Below, one piece after another: positions 32,755 to 43,586 of a DNA stretch of 64,000 nucleotides (position 1 is the stretch's first letter; each line of letters opens with the position of its first letter). The translations under genes were made by a program, and so were the position numbers. The notes under the pieces were generated by a model. It saw nothing but the letters and a program-made list of their open reading frames with translations. It searched no databases and had not been told where the DNA came from. The DNA is from Paraspadella gotoi. Lineage: Eukaryota > Chaetognatha. The stretch covers positions 1,554,535-1,618,534 of the forward strand of contig CM119263.1 in the NCBI GenBank assembly GCA_051294375.1, in the 5' to 3' direction.

Positions 32755-32851
32755 TCACGTTTTAATATTCTGTTCACGCGGATTCTTCTTTTTGGTCACG
32801 TGACCTCACAATTTCGATCACGCGCTCGAAACGCGCTGGTCACGTGTCACG
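32755..32851 (+). promoter_or_regulatory. Cluster of six TCACG motifs
   Basis: TCACG at 32755, 32774, 32796, 32818, 32840 and 32847. The third lies in the palindrome GGTCACGTGACC (32794..32805). Two are TCACGCG, whose complement holds the GCGTG core bound by bHLH-PAS factors. No coding region is evident nearby. Confidence 0.4.
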
Positions 32852-32894
32852 GTCGCGCATATGAACGAGAGAAATCCAAAAATCATCTCATTCA

Positions 32895-32995
32895 GAGACA
32901 GAGAGACGGAGAGAGGGAGAGAGAAAGAGAGAGGGAGAGAGAGACAGAGAGGGAAAGAGAGAGAAAGGGAGAAAGAGAGAGAGATAGGGAAAGAT
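32895..32995. repeat. GA-rich microsatellite
   Basis: Interrupted GA/GGGA run. Confidence 0.9.
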
Positions 32996-33154
32996 GGATA
33001 GGGAGAGCTTTAACTTTAAAAGGAAATGTGTGTATGCTTGATATATTTAATAACTAAGGAAAAATTTAAAGACCGCAACTCGGAATTCTAAGTCGGTGAC
33101 TTCAAAAGCCATCAGCCAAAATTGTTCCTTGTGCCCTGTTGCCGTGGCTCACCG

Positions 33155-33320
33155 NNNNNNNNNNCGCCGCCTATTTTGTTGTGCCGCTGGCCTAGATTTC
33201 GTGATGTTCCATTCAATCAAGACTCAAATAAAAAGTCAACCACCTGTTTAGCATTTATTTCCTCTTCCATTTTTTCGTCTTTAAATCCGATTTTANNNNN
33301 NNNNNNNNNNNNNNNNNNNN
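33155..33320. other. Two short assembly gaps
   Basis: 10-N gap (33155..33164) and 25-N gap (33296..33320), with unique DNA between. Confidence 0.98.
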
Positions 33321-33364
33321 ATCCGAATTTTACTTCGCAGTTTTTGTTGCTTTTCCGCCTCAAG

Positions 33365-33645
33365 GACCGACCGACCGATTGACCGACCGACCGACCGACC
33401 CCGACCGACCGACCGAACGACGACCGACCCGACGACCGACCGACCGACCGACGACGAGCCGGACCGAACGACCGACCGACCGAGCGACCGACGGACCCGA
33501 CCCGACCGAGCGACGACCGACCGACCCGACCGACGACGACCGACCGACCGACCGACCGACCGGACCGACCGGACCCGATCCGACCGACCGACCGACCGAC
33601 CGACGACCGACCCGACCGACCGACGACCGACCGACGACCGACCTG
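33365..33645. repeat. (GACC)n degenerate microsatellite
   Basis: ACCG tetranucleotide run with frequent single-base losses. Both strands are open because of the repeat (Arg/Pro/Thr/Asp or Ser/Val/Gly/Arg). Confidence 0.95.
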
Positions 33646-33704
33646 GTTTTCGGATTTTACGGACGCATTAGCCGAATCAGACAATTATAAATTTTCCATT
33701 CATA

Positions 33705-34346
33705 GAAAGTAGATTGGACCTTGTTGACTTCCACCTGATCTATACATTCAGGATATCATATTCACTAGTATCTGACTAGTAAGGCCCCTTGTTCCTTCTT
33801 CCTCCGTCAGGCCCCCTTTTTTTCCCTTTCCTTGATTCAGCCCTTGTTCCTTCCCTTCTTCTGCCAGGCCCCTCTTTTTCCCTTCCCTCCCTGTCAGGCG
33901 ACCAGAAAAACGAATCCAGATTCCGATGACTTTTTAATGGGTTCACTTTTTTGCATCATAGTCGGCAAACGGTGCGGTCAGTTTGGCGGCACCAGTGGAG
34001 AAAGGAATAGGAGGCGGAGGAGGAGGAGGAGGCAGGAGGAGGAGAGAGGAGAGAGGAGAGGAGGGGGATAAGGGTAGTGAGAAGAAAAAGTGGAAAGGTT
34101 GATTAAAAATATATTAGAAATAGAATGTTCCGAAATTTCTTTTTATACAAAATAGATCCAACACTTTGGAATCAGTTCGTCCTGGCTTCCTCTTTTCTAC
34201 CCCAAAAAACTAAAACTAAATTTAATTCTTGTTTGATCCTTCGAAAACTTCTGTCGCGCTGAGCCTGTTCTCAGTTCTTGAATAATTTCAGGGCCGAGAG
34301 AGAGAGAGAGAGAGGAGAGAGAGGAGAGATGAGAGAGAAGAGAGAT

Positions 34347-34384
<38 letters not shown>

Positions 34385-34800
34385 GAGAGAGAAAGAGGAG
34401 AAGAGATAAGAGAGAGAGAGAGAAGAGAAAAAGAGAAGAGAAAGAGAAAGAGAAAGAGAGAGAGAGGGAGAGAGAGTAGAGAGAGAGAGAAAAAAAAGTT
34501 TTCTTGAGAAGGTCCTTCCCTGACGTTGAAGGATTGAGGAACCCTCCAGTGTTTTGCTTCTGTTTTGGTGATGAAAATCGAAATTGAAGTTTGGAGCAAA
34601 AAGGATTGAGAAAGAGGCTCGCGATCCCGTCCACCCGCAGGTCCGGGAATGAAAGGAGAGAGAGAGAGAGAGAAAGAGAGAAGAGAGAGAGGAAGATGAG
34701 AGAGAGAGAGAAGAGAGAGAGAGAGAAAGTGTTTTGTCGCCCAAGTATCTGACGACTTTTCTTTCCATTCGGCCCCACTTTCAAAACCCGGGCGCTCTCA
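33705..34800. repeat. Segmental duplication, copy 1
   Basis: Co-linear with 38735..40018. Shared landmarks in order: GATCTATACATTCAG, TAGTATCTGACTAGTA, CAGGCCCC units, GACTTTTTAATGGGTTCACT, GTCAGTTTGGCGGCACCAG, TTCTCAGTTCTTGAATAATT, a GA tract, CCTTCCCTGACGTTG, a second GA tract, and CTGACGACTTTTCTTTCCAT. No convincing coding content. The Ser/Leu frames on the minus strand come from the GA tracts. Confidence 0.92.
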
Positions 34801-35629
34801 TGTTTGTTATTTAGTTTAGTTTGAGAATGAGTCAACAATTTTGTCACCTTTTTGACTTGTCTTGCCAGATATAATTTTTACACATTTATGGATTCGCCGA
34901 AACCTCTGACCGTTTAGAGTTTTATTATTGGCTACTATTACAAGCTGATTGATTCTATTACTACATTATCTTCTTTTTTTATCGTGTTTCAATTTTATAT
35001 CACTTTTGTTTATTTTGCTTGATACTGTTTTTTGCTGTTAACCCTGCCTATCGTTATGCATTTTTTTTTCTCGGTTTTCTCTTTTATTTTGTTTATGTTA
35101 CTGTCTTTTTAGACTTAGTAAGTTTTGTAGAGTACTTTAATAAATATTTATTTAACTTTTCATACTAACAGTATTTTCGTTTGCATTTGTTTTCAAATTA
35201 AAATGTTATTACCAGTGTCAAGTACATGATAGCCAGTGGATAAAGCTAGCTTCGTGAGAATCATTGAGGTCAAAATGACTATTGAATTCAATTCAGTCTA
35301 TGATTGAATTTTTTGTCTCAAGTATTTGACTGTTGTACTATAATTAATTTGAAGCTATGACGCCGAATTATAAAGTAGATTAAAGCGACTGAGTATTTTA
35401 ACTCTGGAAGGCTGGGGTTTCGGCCTAATTCGATCGGTTCCTAGTGCTTTGAAACTTAAAGTAAACATTGGTTCCTCGTTTCGTTTTGAAAAATAAATCT
35501 CATTAGTTTGTAACAATAATTGTTACTGTACGGAGTCCGTCACACACGGACTGTATGAATTATAAATTATTCAAATAGTTTTTTTGTTATCACGAAATTG
35601 GGACTTACAATTGATTAAACATTGCTAGT
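34801..35629. other. AT-rich intergenic DNA, nothing recognised
   Basis: About 0.8 kb, AT-rich, no supported gene. Confidence 0.65.
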
Positions 35630-35763
35630 ACTAATTTGGGCAGCGTTCAAGGCGGACACTGGCCAGTTGTACGGCCCAAGACTGGAAGGACGCCGACGGT
35701 GCAAAAAGGTAAAACTTACGGGCGCCGGGCAGTACGCGGGCGATTCCGGTTGAAACTGGGCGT

Positions 35764-35838
35764 TTTCCAGTGGCGAAGTCTTGTAGAGCACGGACTCTTA
35801 ATCCTGGGTTCGTGGGGTTCGAGCCCCACATTCGGGCG
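35764..35838 (+). tRNA. tRNA-Lys(CTT)-like sequence, probably a pseudogene or SINE head
   Basis: Box A-like TGGCGAAGTCTTGTAGAGC starts at 35771. The anticodon arm GGACTCTTAATCC carries CTT, and the T-arm GTGGGGTTCGAGCCCCAC is perfect. The 3' strand ends ATTCGGGCG. The 5' acceptor strand expected to pair with it (GCCCGAA) is not present, and the D-loop lacks the usual GG. The whole 35630..35850 block is GC-rich. A working tRNA gene is unlikely; a tRNA-Lys-derived SINE head or a decayed gene fits better. Confidence 0.5.
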
Positions 35839-35849
35839 CCACTCAACTA

Positions 35850-36365
35850 AGGTCGGGTAGTCTGACTGAAATCTAGGTAAGTTAAGACGGGGGGAAATTG
35901 GTGGGAAAGGAAAATATTAATGTAGCGGCCTAAATCGGCGGTTAAAAAAAAATGGGTAACAGAGACTGAACGGTGAGCAGGACGGTTGAAGAGAGAAAGA
36001 GAGAAAAAGCGTGAATGAAAAACCTAAAACCCTGGACTCGAGCCTGGATCTCCGGGAGGAGGGGGAGGAGGATGAGGAGAAAATGATGCAGGAAACGGTG
36101 CATGATGGCGGAAACCTATCGGTTCTTCTGATTCCATTTTTAGATCTCAAGGGATTAAGATGCAATATATATAAGTTTATCACTTGGTTTTAATTTTCTA
36201 ATTGACAACTTTGGCAGATCTACAATTATTTCAGGTAACTTCAAAAACTAATAGACAGATTATGCATTAATCCATAGCTATCTATCCGTCACTCTTTTTT
36301 GAGGCACAGACCACTGTTACCGACAATATCTTGATTTTACATTTAATATAAAAGAAAATGAAGCA
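35850..36365. other. Unique DNA, no gene recognised
   Basis: A plus-strand frame through 36017..36193 reads EEGEEDEEKMMQETVHDGGN then LSVLLIPFLDLKG, but it has no clear start or splice site. Confidence 0.45.
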
Positions 36366-36865
36366 TAATCAATTGGGGAAACTAATTTCCACTCAAACGA
36401 GTCCATCAAAATAAATTTCTAGCTTAATCAGGACACTTCCTATCCACATTAAAAAAAATTTCAATTCAATTGCTTCTCCCACCTCCACGAGTAATTTGGC
36501 CGTTCAAATTAGTGAAAATAGATTTTTTGGTTTTTTTGCCAATTTTAAACGATCCGCTTCGCACGATTCCATTCCGAAAACTTATATCCCAGCTTACATA
36601 AAACACTTTCCTACCCCACACACAAAATTTCACTTCTAATCCATCCATCCAATCACGAGTAATTAGAGTTTTTGCTAAGGGAAAAAGGACCGACGGACGA
36701 CGGACGGTTCACGGACATCATTTTATTGCATAAATTTTATCATAATTTGATGTTCTGACATTTGATATAAATTGAATGCCCGACAGAATTTGAGGGGGCT
36801 GCGGACGACCGGACCGACAAAGTGGATTATAAGCTGTTAAAGCAGAGCCGACTAAAAACAGATTA
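36366..36865 (+). repeat. Dispersed element D, copy 1
   Basis: Two diverged ~170-bp units (36366..36530 and 36530..36676; landmarks GCACGATTCCATTCCG, CCACACACAAAATTTC, CCATCCAATCACGAG). They are followed by a 3' module (36664..36812) with GGACGGTTCACGGACATCAT, GATGTTCTGACATTTGAT and GCCCGACAGAATTTGA. The same order occurs at 55440..56680. Confidence 0.7.
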
Positions 36866-37210
36866 AAACTTAATTTTAAGCATGGAACAGAAAAAATATA
36901 AACATTCAGAAAGGAGAGAAAAAAAAAGAAAAGAAAATGGAACTTTTCTGTACGGAAATACAATGACTTCGGAGAATGAAACGTTTCTTGAATGAATACA
37001 TACATACATTCAGTTGATTGCCGTATAATTTTCCGCAATTGTTGTTTGTTTTGATCAGTTACCAAAACGGAGGAAACGTTTAGTCACAAACCAAGACCTA
37101 AGATTTGGTAACGCGGTCCCGGGAGGTTTTCGACTTAATTGATCTAAAACCAAAAGTCGGACACCTGGGCGCCGCTCGTTGCGGGAGGACCCTCCGGGCT
37201 TGACCAGAAG
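36866..37210. other. Unique DNA, nothing recognised
   Basis: No supported gene. Moderately GC-rich from 37100. Confidence 0.5.
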
Positions 37211-37259
37211 TCTCTCTCTCTCCTCATCCTTTTCTCTCCTCTCTCTCCCTCTCTCTCTC

Positions 37260-37298
<39 letters not shown>

Positions 37299-37325
37299 TC
37301 TCTCTCCTCTCTCTTCTCCTCTCCT
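37211..37325. repeat. (CT)n microsatellite
   Basis: Interrupted CT run. Confidence 0.93.
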
Positions 37326-38020
37326 TCACAATGAATTTTGATGAAGCCTTTAATGAATGAGTGGCGAACGAGAAGTGGGAAGAAAATGGCTGGTAAATGA
37401 GAAAAAAGAAAGAAAGAGAGTGCGGCGGGAGAAAGTTAGAAAGAAAGTACAGAAAGAAAGAAGAGAGCATTGCTATAGGTCGTTGGACGCGGGAAGCCCT
37501 CGAGAAGGCAAAACCGCTTCGCCTCCTGTACCTGACTTCTCTCGTCTCTCTTCTCCCTTCGTGAAGTACTATATAGATCGTGAGCGGTGTTTGGAAGGAA
37601 TAGGAAAATCCACCTTCTTCCCCTCACCTTCACGGGTTTGTCTCGAAGCCCATTGAAGTGACTGACCTGTAACAGAGCTGTAAAGCGCTATCAGCAGCTT
37701 CTTGAACCCCTTGTTACAGCCATGATATTGGGGTCCTAGTCCTTGGAAAACAAAGAAGGGCTTTTCTAGGGTTCTCCACACCCCTAAGGGGTTTATTGCG
37801 CAGTCCCTCATGCTTCACACAATGAGTAGTACAGGGTTGTGAATGAACCGGTTACCTCGGGGACAGAGCGAGTACTCAAATGAGCCAGTGGGTCACGCCG
37901 AGGCCAAGCCCGACTCCAGACGAGGGAGCGCAGTAATAGAAACCGAAGGAGGAAGAGTGAGATCCTATTGGCTCCTTCAAAGGTCGATAAGGACCTAATC
38001 AACATCGAGGTGGAACATAT
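37326..38020. other. GC-rich unique block, no gene recognised
   Basis: Composition rises at 37470..38000. Frames are open in pieces on both strands. One plus-strand frame ends LLAPSKVDKDLINIEVEHII before a GA run. No start, splice pattern or domain makes any of them convincing. Confidence 0.45.
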
Positions 38021-38024
38021 CATC

Positions 38025-38100
38025 GATCGAGAGAGAGAGAGAGAGAGAGAGAACGGAGAGACCGAGAGAACGAGAGAGAGGAGAGAGAGAGAGAGAGAGA
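38025..38100. repeat. (GA)n microsatellite
   Basis: Interrupted GA run. Confidence 0.92.
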
Positions 38101-38734
38101 CGAAAAGAGCCCCATTCCCTCTTACGATGCTTTCTGAGTCAAACGAAGATTAGCCGACTTAAACGAACTCGAATGACCGGAGACTCCAAACAACTGGACC
38201 AAAATTCCTGCCGCACAAAGCAAAACTCCTCCCTCTTCCTCTTCCTCCTCCTCTCTTTCTCCCTCCTTCTCTTTTTCCGATTTTAAGATTATTTCTTTTC
38301 TCCGCCTAGATCTTTTTATGTATTTGAATTTTTTTTTCTTTCAGAAAACACAAACTGTGGATGGTACTCTCAACAGAACGACTGTCAGAAGACTCCGCAT
38401 TTTTTCGTGTCATCCTTTTCTATAATATCTTATTCGGCTCATTTTTTGATCATTGAGAATCAAAGAAAAAATCGGGTCGAAAGACTATAATAACAGGATC
38501 TATGTGAACGAAGCAGACTCACTGCCCATCATATACAGTATCTTCATTAGATTTTTTCTTAAATATATAACAATATTTGTACGCACATAAAACAAACAAA
38601 TAAACACAAATTCAAAACTGATGCGCCGTTGAAGGCAAACCCACCAAAAATTTTATTAAAAAACCCGTTATTGTCATCCAAACTAAAACAGCCTCCGCGG
38701 TAACACTGTCGCAAGAATATATCTGCGTCGTGCG
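38101..38734. other. Intergenic DNA, nothing recognised
   Basis: Short TCC-rich patch at 38225..38265, otherwise AT-rich with no supported gene. Confidence 0.6.
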
Positions 38735-40018
38735 GAAGTAGATTTGACCTTGTTTGACTTCCCCTGATCTATACATTCAGATATCATATCACTAGTATCT
38801 GACTAGTACAGGCCCCTTGTTCCTTCTTCCTCCGTCAGGCCCCCTTTTTTTCCCTTTCCTTGATCAGGCCCCTTGTTCCTTCCTTCTCTGCCAGGCCCCT
38901 CTTTTTCCTCCCTCCCTGGTCAGGCCCCTTGTTCCTTCCTTCTCTGCCAGGCCCCTCTTTTTCCTCCCTCCTTGGTCAGGCGACCAGAAAACGAAATCCA
39001 GATTCGATGACTTTTTAATGGGTTCACTTTTTTTGCATCAGAGTCGCAACGGGCGGTCAGTTTGGCGGCACCAGATGGAGAAAGGGGGAAATGAGGAAGA
39101 GGAGGAGGAGTAGGAGGAGGAGAGAGGAGAGGAGGGGGAAAGGGTAGTGAGAGTGAAAAGAGGAAAAGGTTGATTAAAATGATATTAAAAATTAGAAATG
39201 TCCGAATTTCTTTTTATACAAAATCTGATCCAAACTTTGAATCAGTTTGCCCTGGTTCCTCTTTTTCTACCCCAAAAAACTAAAACTAAATTAATTCTTG
39301 TTTGATCCTTCGAAAACTTCTGCGCGCTGAGCCTGTTCTCAGTTCTTGAATAATTTCAGGGCCNNNNNNNNNNNNNNNNNNNNNNNNNGGCGAAGAAGGA
39401 AAGAGAGAAGAGCGAAGAGGAGCAAGAGGAGGCGACGAGACTCGGAGAGAGCAGAGGAGGAGAAAGGAGAGAGATAGACCAGTAGCGAAGAGAGAGAGAG
39501 GAGAGAGAGGAGAGAGAAGAGAGAGAAGAGAGAGAGAGAGAATGAGAGAGAGAGAGAGAGAGAGCAGAGAGAGAGAGAGATAAGACAGAGAGAGAGAAGA
39601 GAAAGAGAAGAAAGAGAAAGAGCAATGAGAGAGATGAGGAGGACAGAGGAGAGGAGAGAGAGGAAAGAGAAAGAGATTTTCTTGGATGGCAGAAGGTCCT
39701 TCCCTGACGTTGCGTTGAAGGATTGAGGAACCCCTCCAGTCAGTGTTTGCTTCTGTTGGTTGATGAATATCGAAAAATGAAGTTTGTGAGCAAAAGGAAT
39801 TGAGCAGAAAGAAGGCTCGCGACGTCCACGCCGCAGGGTCCGTGGAAATGAAGAGGAAGAGAGAGAGAGAGAGATGAAGAGAAGAAGAGAGAGAGGAAGA
39901 TGAGAGAACGATGAGGAGAATGAAGCACGATGAGAGAGAGAGAGTCGTTTTTGTCGCCCCAAGTTAATCTGACGACTTTTCTTTCCATTCGGCCCCACTT
40001 TCAAACCGGGCGCTCTCA
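38735..40018. repeat. Segmental duplication, copy 2
   Basis: Same orientation as 33705..34800 and about 5.0 kb from it. It has one extra ~57-base CAGGCCCC...TTCCTTC unit (38881..38990), a longer GA tract, and a 25-N gap (39364..39388) where copy 1 reads straight into GA. Many differences are one-base indels in homopolymers. Confidence 0.92.
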
Positions 40019-40051
40019 CCGTCTCGGAATTAATCTTTCGCGTCTCCTCTG

Positions 40052-40066
40052 GTTTCCCATGGTAAC
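40052..40066. promoter_or_regulatory. RFX X-box-like site
   Basis: GTTTCCCATGGTAAC, one base longer than the palindromic RFX consensus GTTGCCATGGCAAC, about 100 bases upstream of a TATA box. Confidence 0.4.
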
Positions 40067-40155
40067 GACGCGTTTCCTCGGAATCCCGTCTTCCCGTCTG
40101 TTTTGTTTGTTATTTTTTTTTTTTTATTTGTGTCGGCCGGAGTCCTTGGAAAGGG

Positions 40156-40190
40156 TATAAAAGAGCTAGACAACGTCGATCGGACCGTCA
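40156..40190 (+). promoter_or_regulatory. TATA-box core promoter candidate
   Basis: TATAAAAG at 40156..40163 in GC-richer DNA, with an initiator-like CGTCAAGC (A at 40190) 34 bases downstream. The first ATG downstream is at 40325, after a GA-rich leader. Confidence 0.4.
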
Positions 40191-40324
40191 AGCCGCTCTT
40201 GTCTACGCGACGTGGAGTAATTAATAGGAGAGAGGAGAGAAAGAGGGTAGAGAGAGATTGAGTGACGAGAGAGAGAGAGAAGAGAGAGGAGGAGAGAGAG
40301 AGATGAGGAGAGAGAAGGCGCCAG

Positions 40325-40426
40325 ATGCCCGGATTTAATATTAGGGAAACTCGGTCTATTAGGAGAATGCCACAGAAGAGAATAAGAGAAAGAAAGTATC
40401 GGGGAGCTGCCTCAAAGTGCGTTTGA
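40325..40426 (+). CDS. Short candidate frame after TATA promoter, unrecognised
   Basis: ATG to TGA, 33 residues, beginning MPGFNIRETRSIRRMPQKRI and ending GAASKCV. It is basic, with no signal peptide or domain. It is the first ATG frame after the TATA box at 40156, with a 5' leader of about 135 bases rich in GA. I do not recognise it. It may be the 5' part of a spliced gene, a small peptide, or chance. Confidence 0.15.
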   Translation: MPGFNIRETRSIRRMPQKRIRERKYRGAASKCV

Positions 40427-41286
40427 CTGTGACACAAAAACGATTTGGAAAGAGGTTAATGAAGAAGAGCAGATGAGACGGAGACAGAGAGAAGGTTTTA
40501 AAGGAAGAAGAGGCAGAAGATGTAAGAGAGAAGACCGAATAGAACGAAGGCAGGGAGGAGAGAAGAGAGGAAGAAAGAGAGACGGAGCACGGAGGACGGG
40601 CAGGAGAAGAGGGGAGGAGGGATGGATGATGAGAGAGAGGGGAGAACGAGGAGAGAGAGACGAGAAGAGAAGGAGAGCCAGATGGAGAGGAGAGGGAGAT
40701 AGTGTGTGTGTCGGCGCTAAACTATTTAGTTCGGGACAAAAAATGTGAAAAGACGCTCATACAGATTGACACCGAAAAGAATTAAAAAGAAAGATTAAAT
40801 AGAAAGAAAAAAAAATCACTAAAAAGGAAAGAAAAAGACTGAAAAAAAAAAAAAAGCCAGAAATTTTCTTTTTAATTTCTTAAAACGATTTTGAATTTTT
40901 TTTAAAAATAATTTTATCGAGATATAAATATTGAAGTTTTATGTCTGCGATTGACATTGGCAACAATTTCAAAACGAAAATTTTGACATTTACATTATCA
41001 CACAAACGATATAATTGATGATTTAAACATAAAGTTCTTTACATAGTAACCTAATTGTTTTGAACGATAACTAACGATAACTAACTTTACAAACAAATGC
41101 TAAGAATCACAAGAATTCGTAAGAAGCAGAGACATCGGGACAAGAAAGAGGTGCGAACCCGAGACCAAAGCGATAAACATTCTGAAAAAAAATGGCATTA
41201 GACGCAGTTTAACGACGACGAAAACGACGACGACAACGACGAGACAAACAGCAACTGAAATTTTTTTATGCATCATAATTTTGTAG
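40427..41286. other. GA-rich then AT-rich intergenic DNA
   Basis: Purine-rich to 40700, AT-rich to 41200, short ACG/CAA run at 41210..41245. No supported gene. Confidence 0.6.
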
Positions 41287-41391
41287 AGAGGGACGGGGCC
41301 CTAATGGTGATACAGTCTGATCCGACTCTCAGGAAGTTCTTATATTGAACGGTTCTATCACTAACTCACAACATTATTTTGTCTCTTCAAT
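41287..41391 (+). repeat. SINE-like element A, truncated copy 3
   Basis: Keeps only the right half: GAGAGGGACGGGGC, ACAGTCTGATCCGA, TTCTTATATTGAACGGTTCT and ATCACTAACTCACAAC. Confidence 0.7.
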
Positions 41392-41699
41392 CTGTAATTA
41401 AAATAACTTGTTTTTTATATTTTTTAATAAAGTTATCATTCACAGATATAAATTGATTTCACAGTCCTAAAATTCTTTCCTCTCTCACAAGAATTCATTC
41501 GGTGTCACATTTCTCTTCGACTCTAATCACGTTTCAGATTTCATCCAAAATACTTGTCTTAACCTCGTCATTCTGCTGACGTGAAAATCCTTCTTTTTCC
41601 CTTTTCCTTTTTACGCTGGAATTCAATCCTTTTTTTTCTTCCTTTTCCTTATTTTTTTTTCTTCTCCAATCTTCTTTTTTCAGCTTTAATCTTCTATTC
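41392..41699. other. AT-rich DNA, nothing recognised
   Basis: T/C-rich towards its right end. No supported gene. Confidence 0.5.
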
Positions 41700-41880
41700 G
41701 TCTGAGCTTCCCCGCTTCCACATTCTACTGCTTCTATTACACATTCTATTGCTCCTCTTGCACATCCCATTGCTTCTATCGTACATTCTATTTATCATTT
41801 TGAACATTCCATTGCTCCTATCACACATTCCAATGCTCCTCTTGCACATTTTATTAATTCTGTTACACATTCTATTTCTC
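41700..41880. repeat. Minisatellite, 24-30-bp unit
   Basis: Units of the form CACATTCTATTGCTCCTCTTG, about seven copies. Because the basic unit is 24 bases, both strands show periodic peptides (HILLLLL or MCKRSNR), which are artefacts of the repeat. Confidence 0.85.
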
Positions 41881-43040
41881 TTTTCTCTTTTTTTCTCTTC
41901 CTTCTCTTCCTCCTCCTTTTCCTCCGTCCCTTCCCCCTCCATCCCTACTCCTCCTCTTCCTCTTCCTCCTCCTCCTCATCCTGCCCCTCCTCCTCCTCTT
42001 TCTCCTCTTCCTTATCCCTATTTTTCTTTTTTTTTCTTTCTAATTTTAAAAAAAGTTTCGAATTTCCCTGAGAAAAGAATTAGTATTGGCGATGGTGGGC
42101 GAACGAGAGAGAAGCAATAACCACGAGAAAAAAAAAGACAACAAAAAGAAAATAAAAAAAAGCTAATAAAGGCTCAGCATTGTTAGGAACTTTCCTCTCA
42201 ACCCTCCATCGCTATCGCTGCTCTTTCTTTCTTTATCTCTCCTCGCTCCTCAATCTCCCTTCTCTGCCTCTCGCTCTCCCTCTCCCTCTCCCTCTCCCTC
42301 TCTCCAGATAAAAACGGATTACGATCGACGAAACAAAACAAAAAGTTTTTTTCGTTCATAAAAAAAAGAAAAAAAAAGAAAGAAAAATCGTTTGAAACTC
42401 ATTTCTGCTCGAGATTTAAAGTTGAGCTAAATGAACTCAGCGTCTCATTCTCAAATCCGTCAAAGTTTCACGATCACTGTGAAGATAATAAAAAAAGCTG
42501 AAAATCACTGTGCATTAAAAGAAAGAGAGAATCGATCTTTATTACTTTTAAATTCGTTCACATGATCACACTTATTTCCTTTTATCTCTCTTATCCCGTA
42601 ATAAATCCATTATCAACGTGATTTTGCCCTTTCTTATTTTTCTCACTTGCTTCTCTCATTCCTTACAAACTCCCCCTGACCTAACCCCCCCTCTCCTATC
42701 AACCTCCCATTTCTCATTTTCCCCCCTAACCCATCCCCCACAAAAAGAAAGTTCCCATCCAAAGGTTCATCTTCGTCGCTAAGTAACGTCTGGAGGTCGT
42801 TTTGGTCTTTTACGCATCCCCGATTCCTCCGTCTCTCTTCTGCGCTCTTCTTCTTCGTCTCTCCCCTTCCCCTTCCCTCCTCTTCTCTTCTGCTCTCTCC
42901 TCTCTCTTCGCTCCTCTCTCTCTCGATCTCTTCTGCATCACTCAGCTCTCCCTCCCCTCTTCTCTCTTCCCTCTCTCCATCTCTAGTCTCATTCTCTCGT
43001 CCTCTCGCCCTCCTCTCTCTCCGCTCTTTCCCGCGCCCTC
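41881..43040. other. CT/TCC-rich DNA, no gene recognised
   Basis: TCC-rich at 41895..42015, AT-rich middle, and low-complexity pyrimidine-rich sequence at 42820..43030. Confidence 0.55.
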
Positions 43041-43044
43041 CCGA

Positions 43045-43308
43045 TTACCTAAACGAGGTCAAAATCTGAGGCCAACTGATTTTACTATACTTCCAAGGAA
43101 ACGCGGATAAATGGAAAGGGAGGGGGCGGTCCGGAAAGCAGGGCGGAGCTCGATAAAAAAGGGGTGTAAAGCGGGTGTCGACGGGCTGAATGTGGAGGAG
43201 GGCGGAGTAATTCGCGCGGGGGTAGGGGCAATAAGCTCGGGTCACAACCGCCGTATTCTAAAAGGCCGGTCCATTAAAGGCGGTTCTCTAAGAAAAAAAA
43301 AAAATTGA
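43045..43308. other. GC-rich island with frames on both strands
   Basis: Plus strand: ATG (43111) to TGA (43306), 65 residues beginning MEREGAVRKAGRSSIKKGCK. Minus strand: an open frame from 43245 down to 43045, where TTTAG|GTAATC forms a possible donor. The island has four GGGCGG-like boxes. One of the frames may be real, or neither; the sequence alone does not decide. Confidence 0.3.
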
Positions 43309-43359
43309 ATGGATTGATGGCTTTATCTGTTGATTAAAATTGGAAACGTTGTCCGTGGG

Positions 43360-43500
43360 TCTGGAGAGAGAGAAGAGAAAGAGTGATCGAGAAGAGAACG
43401 TAGAGAAGAGGTAGAGAGAGAGAGAGAGAGGAGAGAGAGAGATGAGAGACGAGGGAGGGATGTAACGGCCACACANNNNNNNNNNNNNNNNNNNNNNNNN
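43360..43500. repeat. GA-rich tract and 25-base gap
   Basis: Interrupted GA run to 43455, then unknown bases 43476..43500. Confidence 0.92.
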
Positions 43501-43586
43501 CGTCACAGTACAGAGCGTCTTTGTGACAAAAGCGTCTCCCAAAAAAGGAGACGATGAAAATCGCGATGGGAAAGATTAACTTGGTC

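Noticed and set aside
33217-33690. Ser/Val/Gly/Arg or Arg/Pro/Thr/Asp repeats over 33365..33645
   Set aside because: Translation of a GACC tetranucleotide run with frame-breaking indels.
37808-38153. Reverse-transcriptase or endonuclease fragment
   Set aside because: Some frames hint at pol-like wording, but no catalytic motif (such as a YxDD box) is visible in any frame.
41581-42120. Leucine-rich frame with periodic HILLLLL
   Set aside because: A 24-base minisatellite gives an 8-residue period on both strands, so the pattern is not evidence of a leucine-rich-repeat protein.
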